A stretch of DNA of 64,000 nt. It comes from Cytophagales bacterium WSM2-2 (GTDB lineage Bacteria > Bacteroidota > Bacteroidia > Cytophagales > Cyclobacteriaceae). The position numbers and the translations under genes are program-made. Positions 42,968-52,700 of this stretch are shown piece by piece (the first letter of the stretch is position 1; each line of letters starts with the position of its first letter). The notes beneath the pieces were generated by a model, which was given only the letters and a program-made list of their open reading frames with translations, was not told the origin of the DNA and made no database searches. The stretch spans positions 3,150,001-3,214,000 of the forward strand of contig BNHL01000001.1 of assembly GCA_015472025.1 (NCBI GenBank). The letters run 5' to 3'.

Positions 42968-43909
42968 CTACTTCACAATCTTGGGTTGAGCGTCACGTTT
43001 GACCTCCACCAGGCGGATTGGAGCCGTGGCAGGTACGAGTCCCGACTTTAGTATAATTCGTTGGCCTTTATCGCTCGCCACATAAGCAATAAAACCACTC
43101 CCTAAGCCCGAACGAGCTTCACGGCTTAGCATAAAAACGTCTCGCGATAGCGGATATTTTTTCATTGCGATGTAAGCCTTGTAGGGCTTGAGAAAATCAT
43201 CATCCGTGGAGATGGCAACCACTTTTATTGTCTTTAAGAAATCATTGGCAGAAGGATCGTCTTTATCACTAATCCAGCTTAGACCGATCAGACCGATTGC
43301 ATTTTTGGTTTTCGCCACGTGTGCGAATACTTCTTCGTTAGTGTTGGCAGCGAAGCAATAGGATGGGAGTTTTGTCAATTGGAGTGTGTCTGTGATGTAG
43401 CGAATAATACCCGACTGCGGGTGGTCAAATACTACTTGAAGATCTCCTAGATTGGATTTGGGATACAATTGATTCCAGCGGCTTGTATTTCCTTTTAGGA
43501 CCTCTGAGAATTGACTCCAAGTGATCAAGCTATCAGGATTGTCTTTGTTGACGATAAGTGCTATTGCCTCTTTCGCAACGCGTACCTGAGTCCCGTTTAT
43601 TTTTACAGAATCGAGTTTTTGCTTTTCCTGGGGATAGAACTTCCTGGTGACAATTGCCAGACGCACGCTGTCTTTTAACAGTTCTTCCACTGCGGTAGCC
43701 TCTGAAGTATAAATTGCCTTGATGTGAGCAGCTTGGTACAAACCTTCAAACCCATCTATTTCGGCTTCGAACAGCGGCTTCAACGATTCGTCAACAGCGA
43801 TCTTGATGGTGCCGGTGGTTGGTGTATCCAGGATTTCCCCTTTCTTGTTTTTGTCTGTGCAGGCGAATGCAAGAATCGCCCCCAGTGCAATTAGCAATTT
43901 AACCTTCAT
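42968..43909 (-). CDS. PstS-like substrate-binding lipoprotein
   Basis: A 313-residue lipoprotein (LAFACT lipobox, Cys at about 17) of the phosphate-binding PstS fold. TGTIKIAVDESLKPLFEAEI is followed by YTSEATAVEELLKDSVRLAI, and in the second lobe by NAIGLIGLSWISD. No PstC, PstA or PstB lies nearby, so it does not feed an ABC importer here. Being in a tonB operon it may hand a ligand to, or sense for, the TonB complex. The ligand could be phosphate or something else. Its start overlaps the end of the small membrane protein gene by 11 bases. Confidence 0.85.
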   Translation of the reverse strand: MKVKLLIALGAILAFACTDKNKKGEILDTPTTGTIKIAVDESLKPLFEAEIDGFEGLYQAAHIKAIYTSEATAVEELLKDSVRLAIVTRKFYPQEKQKLDSVKINGTQVRVAKEAIALIVNKDNPDSLITWSQFSEVLKGNTSRWNQLYPKSNLGDLQVVFDHPQSGIIRYITDTLQLTKLPSYCFAANTNEEVFAHVAKTKNAIGLIGLSWISDKDDPSANDFLKTIKVVAISTDDDFLKPYKAYIAMKKYPLSRDVFMLSREARSGLGSGFIAYVASDKGQRIILKSGLVPATAPIRLVEVKRDAQPKIVK

Positions 43910-44105
43910 GGTTCTGGTTCGTAAAATATTTTGAATAAACCCGGTAGCCCCTGAAAAGACCGTAGACGATCATGATGGCGCCCATGACCAATGCGTACCT
44001 GCGAGGCACATTGTTGAATAACGAAGACCCTGTGATCATGGCGGCACCGATCAGCAGGTACAACACACACATGAATAGGGAGAAATACTTTACGACAGCT
44101 TCCAT
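43899..44105 (-). CDS. Small two-helix membrane protein of the Ton cluster
   Basis: A 68-residue protein with two hydrophobic segments (residues 6-27 and 37-55) joined by a short basic loop (NNVPRRY) and a polar tail. It sits between tonB and the PstS-like gene and overlaps the latter by 11 bases, so the two are coupled. I know no function. A comparable small gene is common at this place in related clusters (recollection). Confidence 0.72.
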   Translation of the reverse strand: MEAVVKYFSLFMCVLYLLIGAAMITGSSLFNNVPRRYALVMGAIMIVYGLFRGYRVYSKYFTNQNHEG

Positions 44106-44123
44106 ATGAAAAGGGTTTAAATT

Positions 44124-44154
44124 AAAACTCCTGCCGGAAGCAGGAGTTTTTTTT
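44124..44154. terminator. Hairpin after tonB
   Basis: An 11-bp stem (44124-44134 with 44140-44150) closes a CGGAA loop. It lies just after the tonB stop. The T run is stronger on the plus strand (eight T) than on the minus (four T), so on the minus strand it may only attenuate expression of the downstream genes. Confidence 0.6.
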
Positions 44155-44155
44155 G

Positions 44156-44950
44156 CTATTCCGTTATTTTGAAAACAACGGGGAGAGTGTAGTATGATCG
44201 TACGGCTCGCCCGCCTTGTTTACCGGGTTTCCATTTCGGCATTTTTCCGATAACGCGTTCTGCTTCTTTGTCGCAGGCTCCGTCAAAACCTCTGGCAATC
44301 TCTATATTACTGATAGCACCATCAGGTTCAACAACGAATTTCACGAAAGCTTTACCTTCAATACCCATCCTTTTTGCTGAAGGAGGATATTTCAAGTTAT
44401 TGCCAAGCCACTTATACATTGAACTTAAGCCTCCCGGGAATTCAGCTTGCTGCTCCACGGCTACGAAAATCTTGTTTGCATCCCCGTTATCTGCTACCAC
44501 TTCCTGAACAGGTTCTTCAAAAACTACTTCACCTGTTCCTTCTACAGTTTCAGAGCCGGTCTCATGCTGCTTGATCTCTTCAATTGTTGGCATTTTTTCT
44601 TCTTCCACCACTTCCTTTTCCGTCACTTTTGGAGGAAGAAATTTTATGATTGTCTTCACCGGTGGAGGTGGAATATCTGGTGGCGGTGGCTGATCCGGTT
44701 GGATTGGAGGCGGTTGCTCCAATGAAACTTTAGTAATCGCCTTCGGCTTCTTGGACAAGTCTTCCGGGCTACGGAACATCTCAGCCAAAGTCGGGTAGGC
44801 CAGAGCAAAAGCCATAACCAAAAACGCTATGACTGAAGCGAGGACCACGTGCCTGGAGTATATCATCCGTAAGAAGTACGCTCCATAGGCCTTGTTTCTA
44901 TTTTCGAAGAGAATGTCTTCCCATTTCTTCGATCCAGGTTCTGTACTCAT
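44156..44950 (-). CDS. tonB: TonB energy transducer
   Basis: A 264-residue TonB. It has a short cytoplasmic head, one membrane helix (about residues 33-53), a Pro-rich periplasmic spacer (PPPIQPDQPPPPDIPPPPV, about 80-98), a Glu-rich stretch and a C-terminal TonB domain (about 165-264). The last contains FPGGLSSMYKWLGNNLKYP, GIEGKAFVKFVVEPDGAI and KWKPGKQGGRAVRSYYTLP. This is the Bacteroidota form with the FPGG-like entry. It carries energy from ExbB/ExbD to outer-membrane receptors, possibly including the one at 35042. Confidence 0.94.
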   Translation of the reverse strand: MSTEPGSKKWEDILFENRNKAYGAYFLRMIYSRHVVLASVIAFLVMAFALAYPTLAEMFRSPEDLSKKPKAITKVSLEQPPPIQPDQPPPPDIPPPPVKTIIKFLPPKVTEKEVVEEEKMPTIEEIKQHETGSETVEGTGEVVFEEPVQEVVADNGDANKIFVAVEQQAEFPGGLSSMYKWLGNNLKYPPSAKRMGIEGKAFVKFVVEPDGAISNIEIARGFDGACDKEAERVIGKMPKWKPGKQGGRAVRSYYTLPVVFKITE

Positions 44951-44963
44951 AATGCTTCTTTTT

Positions 44964-45473
44964 TTAAGATGCTTCTTTAACTATGTCCTTGTCTGCCGAG
45001 GTGATATCAACAATAGCGTATCGTTTGATGTTGCAGATAGTCATTTCATCAAGGATATCTACCATGTTTTTATACTTCGATTCATCCATTGCCTTAATGA
45101 GAACGATCATTTCGCGTATTTCTGAATTCTTTTGAAGAAGGACTTTGCGAATCCCATCCTTTGAAAAATCCACTTTCTTGGCTTCTGGCTCAGTAATCCC
45201 TACATACCAAAATACCTTATCGTTAGCGCCTAAAACCAGTGTAAGCACTTTCTTTTCATTCACTTCCGGCTGCTCGTCACCTTTCTTTACTTTCTCAGGC
45301 ATGGTAATTTCCATGGTCTGAGGTTTGGATAATGTCGTGGTCAAGATAAAGAACGTGAGCAACAAGAACGCCAAGTCCACCATCGGTGTCATGTCTATTC
45401 GGGTGGAGGTCTTCTTACTCCTTACTTTACCGTCTTTCTTGCCACCACCGCCACCTTGTGCTATTTCTGCCAT
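44964..45473 (-). CDS. ExbD-family protein (second of the cluster)
   Basis: A 169-residue ExbD. After a Gly/Lys-rich head comes the helix with the proton-binding Asp (DMTPMVDLAFLLLTFFILTT, about residues 27-46) and a periplasmic domain. It starts after the other ExbD gene and 13 bases before tonB. Two different ExbD genes after one ExbB is usual in this phylum; the channel may contain a mixed pair. Confidence 0.92.
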   Translation of the reverse strand: MAEIAQGGGGGKKDGKVRSKKTSTRIDMTPMVDLAFLLLTFFILTTTLSKPQTMEITMPEKVKKGDEQPEVNEKKVLTLVLGANDKVFWYVGITEPEAKKVDFSKDGIRKVLLQKNSEIREMIVLIKAMDESKYKNMVDILDEMTICNIKRYAIVDITSADKDIVKEAS

Positions 45474-45498
45474 AATCTTTCTTTTTTAAAAATTTTAC

Positions 45499-46107
45499 TT
45501 ATGACTTGATGTCGGGTCTCTTTTCGTCTCCAGTAATCAGGTTGAATCGGTTCACTTTGCGATCGAGAAGTGTGTTGATCACTTTCTTCACGACAGGATA
45601 AGTGGCCTCGCCATCGCCTTTTATGGCAATACGAACCTTAGGATTAGCCAAGCGTGCCTGCAATACCCAGTCGGCAAGTTCATTTTGAAGTGAGTCGCAG
45701 GGGATTCCGGGTTGCTGGATTTTCTTCCTCTCTTCCCGGTCGGCCGCAAGAAACTCTTTCATGTTTCCGATAGGTATACCAAAGCTGGACATTACCGCAA
45801 AAGTGTGTTCTTCTTCCGGAGTAAAGCTCTGCTTGTAGATAAGCCCTACTTTGCGAAGCATGTCTACCCTGGTGTACTGGCCATCTACTGTAAAGAAAAC
45901 TTTGTTGTCTTTCCCGATGCTTATAGTAATCATATCCCTTTCCGGGATCGGAATATCCGCCACGGAAGTCGGAATACTTACCTGCACCGGTTCATCAGGC
46001 GTTGCTGTTGCTGTGAGCATGAAAAATGTCACGAGCAGAAACGCCAGGTCCACCATCGGAGTCATGTCGATGGAGGGTGTGCTTCGGTGCATCTTTACTT
46101 TTGACAT
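45499..46107 (-). CDS. ExbD-family protein (first of the cluster)
   Basis: A 202-residue ExbD-like protein. The helix SIDMTPMVDLAFLLVTFFML (about residues 12-31) holds the conserved Asp. The periplasmic part is longer than in the neighbour, with an inserted segment (about 85-145) that includes a QQPGIPCDSLQNELADWV stretch. It lies between exbB and the second exbD with short gaps. Confidence 0.92.
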   Translation of the reverse strand: MSKVKMHRSTPSIDMTPMVDLAFLLVTFFMLTATATPDEPVQVSIPTSVADIPIPERDMITISIGKDNKVFFTVDGQYTRVDMLRKVGLIYKQSFTPEEEHTFAVMSSFGIPIGNMKEFLAADREERKKIQQPGIPCDSLQNELADWVLQARLANPKVRIAIKGDGEATYPVVKKVINTLLDRKVNRFNLITGDEKRPDIKS

Positions 46108-46125
46108 ATCAATTCTATTTTAAAA

Positions 46126-46950
46126 TTAGGCTTTAGCCTGTGATGTAAAATTCTGAACGATACTGAATCCGGCTTCATCAATGCCATAAGTAAGTGCATC
46201 GATTTTGCTGGTGAAATAGTTATACAAAATGATTGCAAGAGCTGAAGTACCGATACCCAAAGCAGTATTGATCAAGGCTTCAGAGATACCGTTTGCAAGT
46301 GCTACTGAGTCTGGAGCACCGGCTGTTGCCAAAGCTGCAAATGATTTGATCATACCTAACACTGTTCCGAGAAGACCCATCAAAGTAGCGATTGAAGCAA
46401 TCGTTGCGATGATAACCAGATTTTTCTCGAGCATAGGCATCTCAAGTTGAGTAGTTTCTTCGATGTCCTTTTGGATCAACTGTACGCGCTTCTCAACTTC
46501 GATTGTATTGTTTTTTGTCAACTCAGTGTATTTGGCAAGTCCTGCTCTAACCACGTTGGCAACAGATCCTTTTTGCTTGTCGCACTCAGCCACAGCCTGG
46601 TCGATGCTATTGGAAGCTACCAATGATTTGATTTTTTTGATGAAAGATTGTGTGCTGCTTTTGCCTTGAGCCATGCTAATAGTCAACATTCTTTCAACTG
46701 CAAAAGTGATCACCATCATCAAAAGAGCCAGCAGGATCGGTACGATAAAACCACCTTTGTAGATGATTCCAAGGTAATTACCCGCCAGTGGGTGATTGTG
46801 GTTGTCTCCTCCCTGAAAATTTCCCCCGTCACCAAGGACATACAGGTAAACAACAATGGCGAGAACGATTTCTACGGGGATCACCACCGCGGCAAAACCC
46901 GATTTTAAGCTGTCGCCTAGTGATGATGAGGACTTCGACTGAGTTTTCAT
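46126..46950 (-). CDS. exbB: ExbB/TolQ-family proton-channel protein
   Basis: A 274-residue inner-membrane protein. An extra N-terminal helix (about residues 19-42, longer than in E. coli ExbB) precedes the three core helices (about 60-85, 178-205 and 225-250). The core has GLLGTVLGMIKSFAAL and ALGIGTSALAIILYNYF. First gene of the minus-strand cluster that continues through two exbD, tonB, a small membrane protein, a PstS-like protein and a TPR protein. Confidence 0.93.
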   Translation of the reverse strand: MKTQSKSSSSLGDSLKSGFAAVVIPVEIVLAIVVYLYVLGDGGNFQGGDNHNHPLAGNYLGIIYKGGFIVPILLALLMMVITFAVERMLTISMAQGKSSTQSFIKKIKSLVASNSIDQAVAECDKQKGSVANVVRAGLAKYTELTKNNTIEVEKRVQLIQKDIEETTQLEMPMLEKNLVIIATIASIATLMGLLGTVLGMIKSFAALATAGAPDSVALANGISEALINTALGIGTSALAIILYNYFTSKIDALTYGIDEAGFSIVQNFTSQAKA

Positions 46951-47206
46951 AAGTTAAAGTATAGGTTATGGTTTAAATAAGTAAGGATTTCTGAAAAACT
47001 TTAGGGCGTTAAAGATGCAAGGCAGAAGTGAAATCCACAACTGAATGCAAGTAAAAAACCTAAATAATCAACCTTCGGCACACTGGCCTTACAAGTGGTA
47101 GCATTTCGAAAAGTTGAAAATTCATATATTCTGACCATATACCTGTGCTCATAATTACCTTCACAATGAAAAGTCACAGGCACTGACCAATTTTTTTTTA
47201 ATGCTT
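46951..47206. other. Intergenic region between exbB and dedA
   Basis: 256 bases that should hold the exbB promoter (minus strand). I see no exact TAnnTTTG box, RNA gene or repeat. A minus-strand frame crosses it, but it overlaps dedA and has an unconvincing composition. Confidence 0.5.
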
Positions 47207-47845
47207 TCATTTCTGGTTTTGACTTGTGGCAAGCACTTTTCTGAAAACAGAGATGATCAAAGGCAAAGTAGAAACGAAGATCATGATCAAAGCAATTAAT
47301 CCAATATACTCGGAGAGACGCGGGAATAATCGCCCCAGCCAATAGCCCGCCAATACCACCGAAACTACCCACAAAGTGGCACCGAGTAAGTTATATATCC
47401 AAAACTTTTTTACGTCAATTTTTGCAATTCCCGCAAGGATAGGTAGGAAAGTCCTCACTACAGGGATGAACCTGCCAAACACGAATGCCATCATTCCATA
47501 TTTTTGAAAATACTCCTGCGTCATATCTACGTACCGCTTGCGGTAGAAGAAATTTTCTTTTCGATGACTGAAAAAATCCCCTGTCCATCGACCGAAGAAA
47601 AAACCGGCAGCAGTGCCAAAGGTGGCGGCCAGAATTAATAGCGGAATAAGTTCTGCGGGTGATAGCGTGAGCCATTCAGTTTTGCACAACAGACCTGCAG
47701 TAAACAACAGTGAATCGCCTGGAAGGAAGAAACCAAAGAACAATCCGGTTTCGCAAAACACAACAGCCAGTAGCAATGCCACTCCACCGATGTGGATGAT
47801 CGTTTCGGGACTCAGTTCTTTAGGTAAAAAGGACTCTAAAAGCAT
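47207..47845 (-). CDS. DedA-family membrane protein
   Basis: A DedA/SNARE-associated protein of 212 residues from the ATG at 47845; an ATG at 47932 would add 29 less typical residues. DedA proteins flip or recycle membrane lipid carriers such as undecaprenyl phosphate or phosphatidylethanolamine. Landmarks: the reentrant-helix motif ETGLFFGFFLPGDSLLF, the Gly-rich GTAAGFFFGRWTG and the conserved FGRFIPVVRTFLPILAGI. Two identical TTTGCGCAAA palindromes lie upstream at 47982-48009 and may control it. Confidence 0.9.
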   Translation of the reverse strand: MLLESFLPKELSPETIIHIGGVALLLAVVFCETGLFFGFFLPGDSLLFTAGLLCKTEWLTLSPAELIPLLILAATFGTAAGFFFGRWTGDFFSHRKENFFYRKRYVDMTQEYFQKYGMMAFVFGRFIPVVRTFLPILAGIAKIDVKKFWIYNLLGATLWVVSVVLAGYWLGRLFPRLSEYIGLIALIMIFVSTLPLIISVFRKVLATSQNQK

Positions 47846-47981
47846 CTGTTCAATTCGGCCTTGCGGCTGGATTTGGTTAATAAATAAATCACCTGAAAAA
47901 TAAGCTGATATCAGAGCTAATGAAGGACCCAAACGGCTAAAGCACTCTTTTGGAAGTTAAAGCAACTGACAAACATTTTAT

Positions 47982-48009
47982 TTTGCGCAAAGTACAAATT
48001 TTGCGCAAA
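47982..48009. promoter_or_regulatory. Two identical TTTGCGCAAA palindromes, 18 bp apart
   Basis: The perfect 10-bp palindrome TTTGCGCAAA occurs at 47982-47991 and 48000-48009. Both are inside a 12-base direct repeat, ATTTTGCGCAAA. It lies upstream of dedA (minus) and downstream of the 48107 gene. It looks like a double operator for a dimeric regulator. Confidence 0.55.
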
Positions 48010-48106
48010 TGAGGGTCTAAAAGGTCTCTTTTCCAAAAATTAACCTGAAAAATACTTGAGCTGTGTAATTTTATTTGCTATTCGCAAGATTTCTGTGAAA
48101 TCGAAT

Positions 48107-48622
48107 TCAAAAATCATCAGCGATTTCCTCTATTTTTTTCTTTTTGTCGGCATACATCGACTTGATCACAGGGTGAGATTTGTACATCAGTTTTAATTCT
48201 TTGTGATAGCCTTTGTAAACTAGGCTAATTTGGTCAGGTACGCGCCAGGCATACGTTTCAGTTCGAATGTTGTAGGTCGCTTTTCCGAAAGATTTTTCGA
48301 GTCCCCGCATGATCCTTGGGTCTTTAAGTGTAGTAACAATTATTTCATAGATGAGACCCCGATATGCTTTTAACTCCACACCTTTTACCTCGGCTTCTCC
48401 GATCTTTTCGTATTGCGGATTCTTTACTTCATAGAGCTTTGCCTCAAATTCTTTCAGTTCAGCAATATCTTTCACAAAAATCACTCCCTTGATGCTGTCA
48501 ACAGGGCTGCCAAGTTTGATGTCTTTGAACCCGTTTCTTCTGGCGAGTTCGCTGGTATCCTGGGCAAATGAAGTTAGTGTTAAGACAAAAGATAAAGCGG
48601 CTATGACAATTTTCCGGATCAT
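48107..48622 (-). CDS. Small secreted protein, unknown
   Basis: A 171-residue protein with a signal peptide (MIRKIVIAALSFVLTLTSFA, cleavage before QD). The mature part has an N-terminal GFKDIKLGSPVDSIKGV segment seen in other periplasmic Bacteroidota proteins (recollection) and a basic C-terminal helix. No named family is recognised. Its start overlaps the stop of the DUF2911 gene by four bases, so the two are cotranslated. Confidence 0.7.
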   Translation of the reverse strand: MIRKIVIAALSFVLTLTSFAQDTSELARRNGFKDIKLGSPVDSIKGVIFVKDIAELKEFEAKLYEVKNPQYEKIGEAEVKGVELKAYRGLIYEIIVTTLKDPRIMRGLEKSFGKATYNIRTETYAWRVPDQISLVYKGYHKELKLMYKSHPVIKSMYADKKKKIEEIADDF

Positions 48623-49158
48623 GGCTTTGGTTCTATAAATTGAATTGGAAAACTAACCTGTGTTTTGTCCCAGAGCAAAAATATTTCGGCAGTATCCGTT
48701 TTTTGGTCGATACGGATTGTGAACGGCTCATAGACCACATTGCCTGGCGCCAATTTCGCTGGTACATCAAAGCGAAGAGCATCCGACTTTGAGTTGTAAT
48801 TGTAAGATCCCCAAAGACCCAGATCTTTGTTGAGAATAATTATCCATTTCTCCGGTCCCGGAATGGTAAAGAGAGAATAGGTCCCCGCTTTTAAGACGGT
48901 CCCATTGATAGAAATATCCCAAGTGGTGGTCATTTCAGTCGCTTCATTTGCACCAGTCCTCCACACTTGCCCGAACGGAACAAGTTTTCCGAAAACTTCG
49001 CGTCCTTTTTTTTGCGGTTGTGAGTAAATGATTTTCAGGTAGCCGTCTTTGTGCCTGATCGAAACTGCGTTCATCGGGCTTACACGTGGTTTCAATTCCT
49101 CCTGCGCAAAAAGGAGAAATGATGCAATACTCATTACTAAACTAAGCCAATACTTCAT
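48619..49158 (-). CDS. DUF2911 family secreted protein
   Basis: A 179-residue secreted protein. The DUF2911 signature is clear: YSQPQKKGREVFGKLVPFGQ followed by V-W-R-T-G-A-N-E-A-T, then AGTYSLFTIPGPEKWIIILN. DUF2911 proteins are small beta-sandwich proteins of unknown role, frequent in this phylum. The signal peptide ends at about residue 18 (LLFAQ). It is coupled to the downstream small secreted protein and divergent from the dCMP deaminase gene. Confidence 0.88.
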   Translation of the reverse strand: MKYWLSLVMSIASFLLFAQEELKPRVSPMNAVSIRHKDGYLKIIYSQPQKKGREVFGKLVPFGQVWRTGANEATEMTTTWDISINGTVLKAGTYSLFTIPGPEKWIIILNKDLGLWGSYNYNSKSDALRFDVPAKLAPGNVVYEPFTIRIDQKTDTAEIFLLWDKTQVSFPIQFIEPKP

Positions 49159-49206
49159 GACAGAACATCTTTACCGCGAAAGATAAGGGATTTGATTTCA
49201 TTAGTT

Positions 49207-49214
49207 TATTTTTG
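49207..49214 (+). promoter_or_regulatory. Candidate -7 box of the dCMP deaminase gene
   Basis: TATTTTTG matches TAnnTTTG and lies 17 bases before the ATG at 49232. A TTTG at 49191 is too close for a normal -33 element. Confidence 0.35.
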
Positions 49215-49231
49215 GCGACTCAAATTATCCA

Positions 49232-49717
49232 ATGAACCCGCGTCCTGCTTTTGACGACATCTACATGGAGTTGGCTGTGAACCTGGCCCGACGATCGCAC
49301 TGCATTAAAAAGCATGTGGGAGCAGTGCTCACGAAGGATACTCGCATTATTTCGATCGGATATAACGGGCCGCCAAGCGGAACTCACAACTGTGATGAAA
49401 AATGGCCTGAGCAGGGATGCCCCCGTGACTCGAAGGGAAGTTGTTCACTGGCTATTCATGCGGAGCAGAATGCAATCCTCTATGCTGTAAAAAACAAAAC
49501 GTCAGTGGAAGGCGCAACGCTGTATGTAACACTGTCACCTTGCCTGGCATGCGCCAGAATTATTTACAGCATGGGAATACAAAAGGTGATTTATCTTAAT
49601 TCTTATGCGGAGTACAAAGGAATAACTTCGGATGAAGGAGTGGATTTTCTGAGGACCTTTGGCATTGACTGTAAAAAATACCAAGGCACATTCGACAGCG
49701 TAACACACATGATTTGA
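49232..49717 (+). CDS. dCMP deaminase
   Basis: A 161-residue zinc enzyme that turns dCMP into dUMP for dTMP synthesis. The zinc site is His76-Ala-Glu78 (IHAEQNAI) with Cys104 and Cys107 (PCLACA). The dCMP-type features GYNGPPSGTHNCDE (about residues 43-56) and the extra Cys pair region CPRDSKGSC are present, so it is not a cytidine or tRNA-adenosine deaminase. Gene symbols used for relatives (dcd, comEB) vary, so none is given. The HEAT-fusion transporter gene follows 53 bases later. Confidence 0.94.
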   Translation: MNPRPAFDDIYMELAVNLARRSHCIKKHVGAVLTKDTRIISIGYNGPPSGTHNCDEKWPEQGCPRDSKGSCSLAIHAEQNAILYAVKNKTSVEGATLYVTLSPCLACARIIYSMGIQKVIYLNSYAEYKGITSDEGVDFLRTFGIDCKKYQGTFDSVTHMI

Positions 49718-49770
49718 TGGAATTTCCTGTCAAACTTCCATATCAGTCAATTAAGTTTTAATTTCAAATT

Positions 49771-52700
49771 GTGGAAAAACACCCGTTGGATTTTCTGAGC
49801 CCGAACCCTGAAGAACGCAATCAGGTGCTTCTAATGCTTATCACCGGGTTTTTCTTTGGGATTTTCATTGCCACCTACCAGGTAACTGCGGAATCGCTCT
49901 TCCTCAGCCAGATGAGTGAGCGAATTAATGACGCGTTCCTTATTTCGGGAGTATTGGGAATTGTATCCACCTTGATCTTTACTTTTTTTCAAAACAGGAT
50001 CAAATTTGTTACGCTGGCGATCTCAAGTCTTACCGTAATTCTGGCTGTAACCTCAACCTTGTATTACTTTTATCGATTCGGTGATGCAGGTCTTCACGCC
50101 AATGTGCTGCTTGTGATGTATTGCCTCACAGGCCCGATAACGGCTGTTCTGCTGCTGTGTTATTGGGGTATCTTTGGAAGGCTTTTTAATTTCCGACAGT
50201 CCAAGCGAATTATCGGCTGGATTGATACCGGACAGTTAGTCGCCATCATTACGGCCAATTTCTTTGTTCCACTAACAACCGTCTTTTTCAACAATACGAT
50301 CGATTACCTGATCGTATGCAATTTTAGTATTGTCTGCTCTTTGGTCTTTGTTATTATCATCGCTTCACGCTTTGTATTGACTAAAAATAATCCGCGTGAG
50401 TTTGACAGTACGGTAAGACAGGAGACCCGGTTCACAAGCATGTTCCGTGACAAGTATGTTGTACTTCTTGCCTGGTTTCTTATGACGTCCATGGTGACGT
50501 TCATTTTAAATCAGTATTCATTTCAAACACTCCTGAACAAGCAGTATCCCGTGCAACGTGATCTGACCAACTTCATCGGCTATTTCAACGGGGCTATTTA
50601 TTTGTTGAGTCTTGTGATGCAAACATTTGTCAATGACCGACTCATTGGAACTTACGGTATTCGGATTTCGCTGTTCGTACTCCCGGTGATTACAGGGTTA
50701 TTTGCTTTGTGTTCGACTTTGACTGTCTCGTTTTTTGGTTTTTCACTTGAACCGGATTCACAGGCTTTCATTTTCTTTTTCTTATTCGTGGCGCTCACGC
50801 GTTTGTTCAACAGCATGTTGCGCGATTCACTTGAAAACCCAGTGTACAAACTTTTATTTATTCCACTCGACAATCGATACCGTTTTGGCATACAATCGAA
50901 GATCGAAGGTGTGATCAATGAATCGGGGCGGTTTATAGCCGGACTATTGGTTTTTGCCTTCAGCCAATTGCTCTTCTTTAAGTTGTATTGGATACCACTT
51001 CTGGTCATTGCCCTTGGAGGGCTCTACATCTTCGTGGTGCGTAATCTGTACTCCGGCTACAAAGGTAAGATCCGGTCTAAACTAGAGAGTTCTGAATTCC
51101 ATCAGGACAAACTTGAAATAGGTTTTGCGGAGGTGACTTCAACATTGGAAAAACAACTCCTGGATAAAAAAACTTCGAAGGCAATTTTTTCTTTCAAGCT
51201 CCTGGAAAAACTTAACCCATTGAAAGTCGGAGTTTGGGTGAATGAATTGATGAAAAACAGGAGGGAGGAAGCGCAAGACTATGCCCAACGGAGAATGAAT
51301 GAAATGAAGGGGCTCTCGGTTTCTGAGAATTATGTAATCCGGATTAACCGGAAAATGGTAAGTGCCGATGGCAAGAATGTTCTATCATCATTTGATCTTG
51401 ATCAGATGCTGCGAAATGGCGGAGAAATTACCAAGACCCGGCTGCAACGACTTGCTAGGTCGCCCGAACCAGGTGACAGACATTACGCTGCCGAGCTGAT
51501 TTTGCATACTTCCCGTACGGAAAATATCTCTTTCCTCATAGAGCTGTTGAACGATATCGACCCTAAAGTTCGAAGAACTGCAATTGCAACTGCTGCCAAG
51601 CGCTTTAATGGTGAAGTGATTAACACGGTGATTGATAATCTTAATCATCCGCAGTATTCCAACCTCGCTATGAATTCGCTCGCGCTGATGGGTACTGCCG
51701 CTTTGAATCACCTGGACAGTGGCTTCTATCGTTCGGGCCAGAACACTCAAACCATGGTGCGCATCATACAAGTACTTGGGCGGATTGGCGGTCAGCGCGC
51801 AAAGGAATTATTGTGGAATAAAATCGATTATCCGGATAAGGTCATCGTGTCACAAGTGCTGCTGTCATTGGGAGATTGCGGCTTTAAAGCAAGTATTGCA
51901 CAGGTAACTCGTATTAAATACGCCATAGAAACAGATATTGCTGACCTTACCTGGAATCTGAGTGCGATTCGTGAATTGGGCGAATCATCGGCAAGTGAGC
52001 AAGTGCGTATGGCCCTTCGCCAGGAGATAAATCATGATATCGAGCACATCTACATGCTTCTGGCCATGTTGTATGACACCCGTTCGATTCAGCTCGTAAA
52101 AGAAAATATTGAAAGCGGCACTTCCGAGGGTACTACTTATGCTGTGGAGTTGCTGGATGTGTTCCTGTCAGAGCAGCTGAAAATGCGGGTTATTCCAGTA
52201 TTGGATGATCTTAGTGATTCTGAAAAAATTAAGCGCCTTGAAGTCTTTTATCCCCGCGTAAATCTTGACGCTAAACTTACACTTAAGTTCTTGGTTAACA
52301 GAGATTTCACGCAGACTAACCGTTGGACAAAAGCCACTGTAATACATCAGATTGGAGCACAGCGGATCGCAGATTTTACATTGGACCTGATCGCCCAGTT
52401 GTTCAACCCTGATCGTCTCGTACGCGAAGTTGCTGCCTGGGCTTTGCACGAAGTTGATGCGAACCTGTATCATGAAAATTCGAGAAGATTGGATGAAGAC
52501 CAAAAGCGTTGGTTGGACAGAGCGATACTTAAAAACCAGAATGAAACTGCGCTGACGTTGTACGAAAAAGCTTCTTTCTTCCTGAATATCAGCGTGTTTT
52601 ACGGAATCCCTGGACTCACACTGTCTTATCTCGCAGACGTATCAAAAGAACTGAAATTGAAGGAAGGTGAGCATCTTTCTATTGATGAAAGGCTGAACAA

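Noticed and set aside
47001-47372. Minus-strand frame of 123 codons overlapping dedA
   Set aside because: Overlaps the well-supported dedA in another frame, with unusual Cys/His-rich composition and no start signal.
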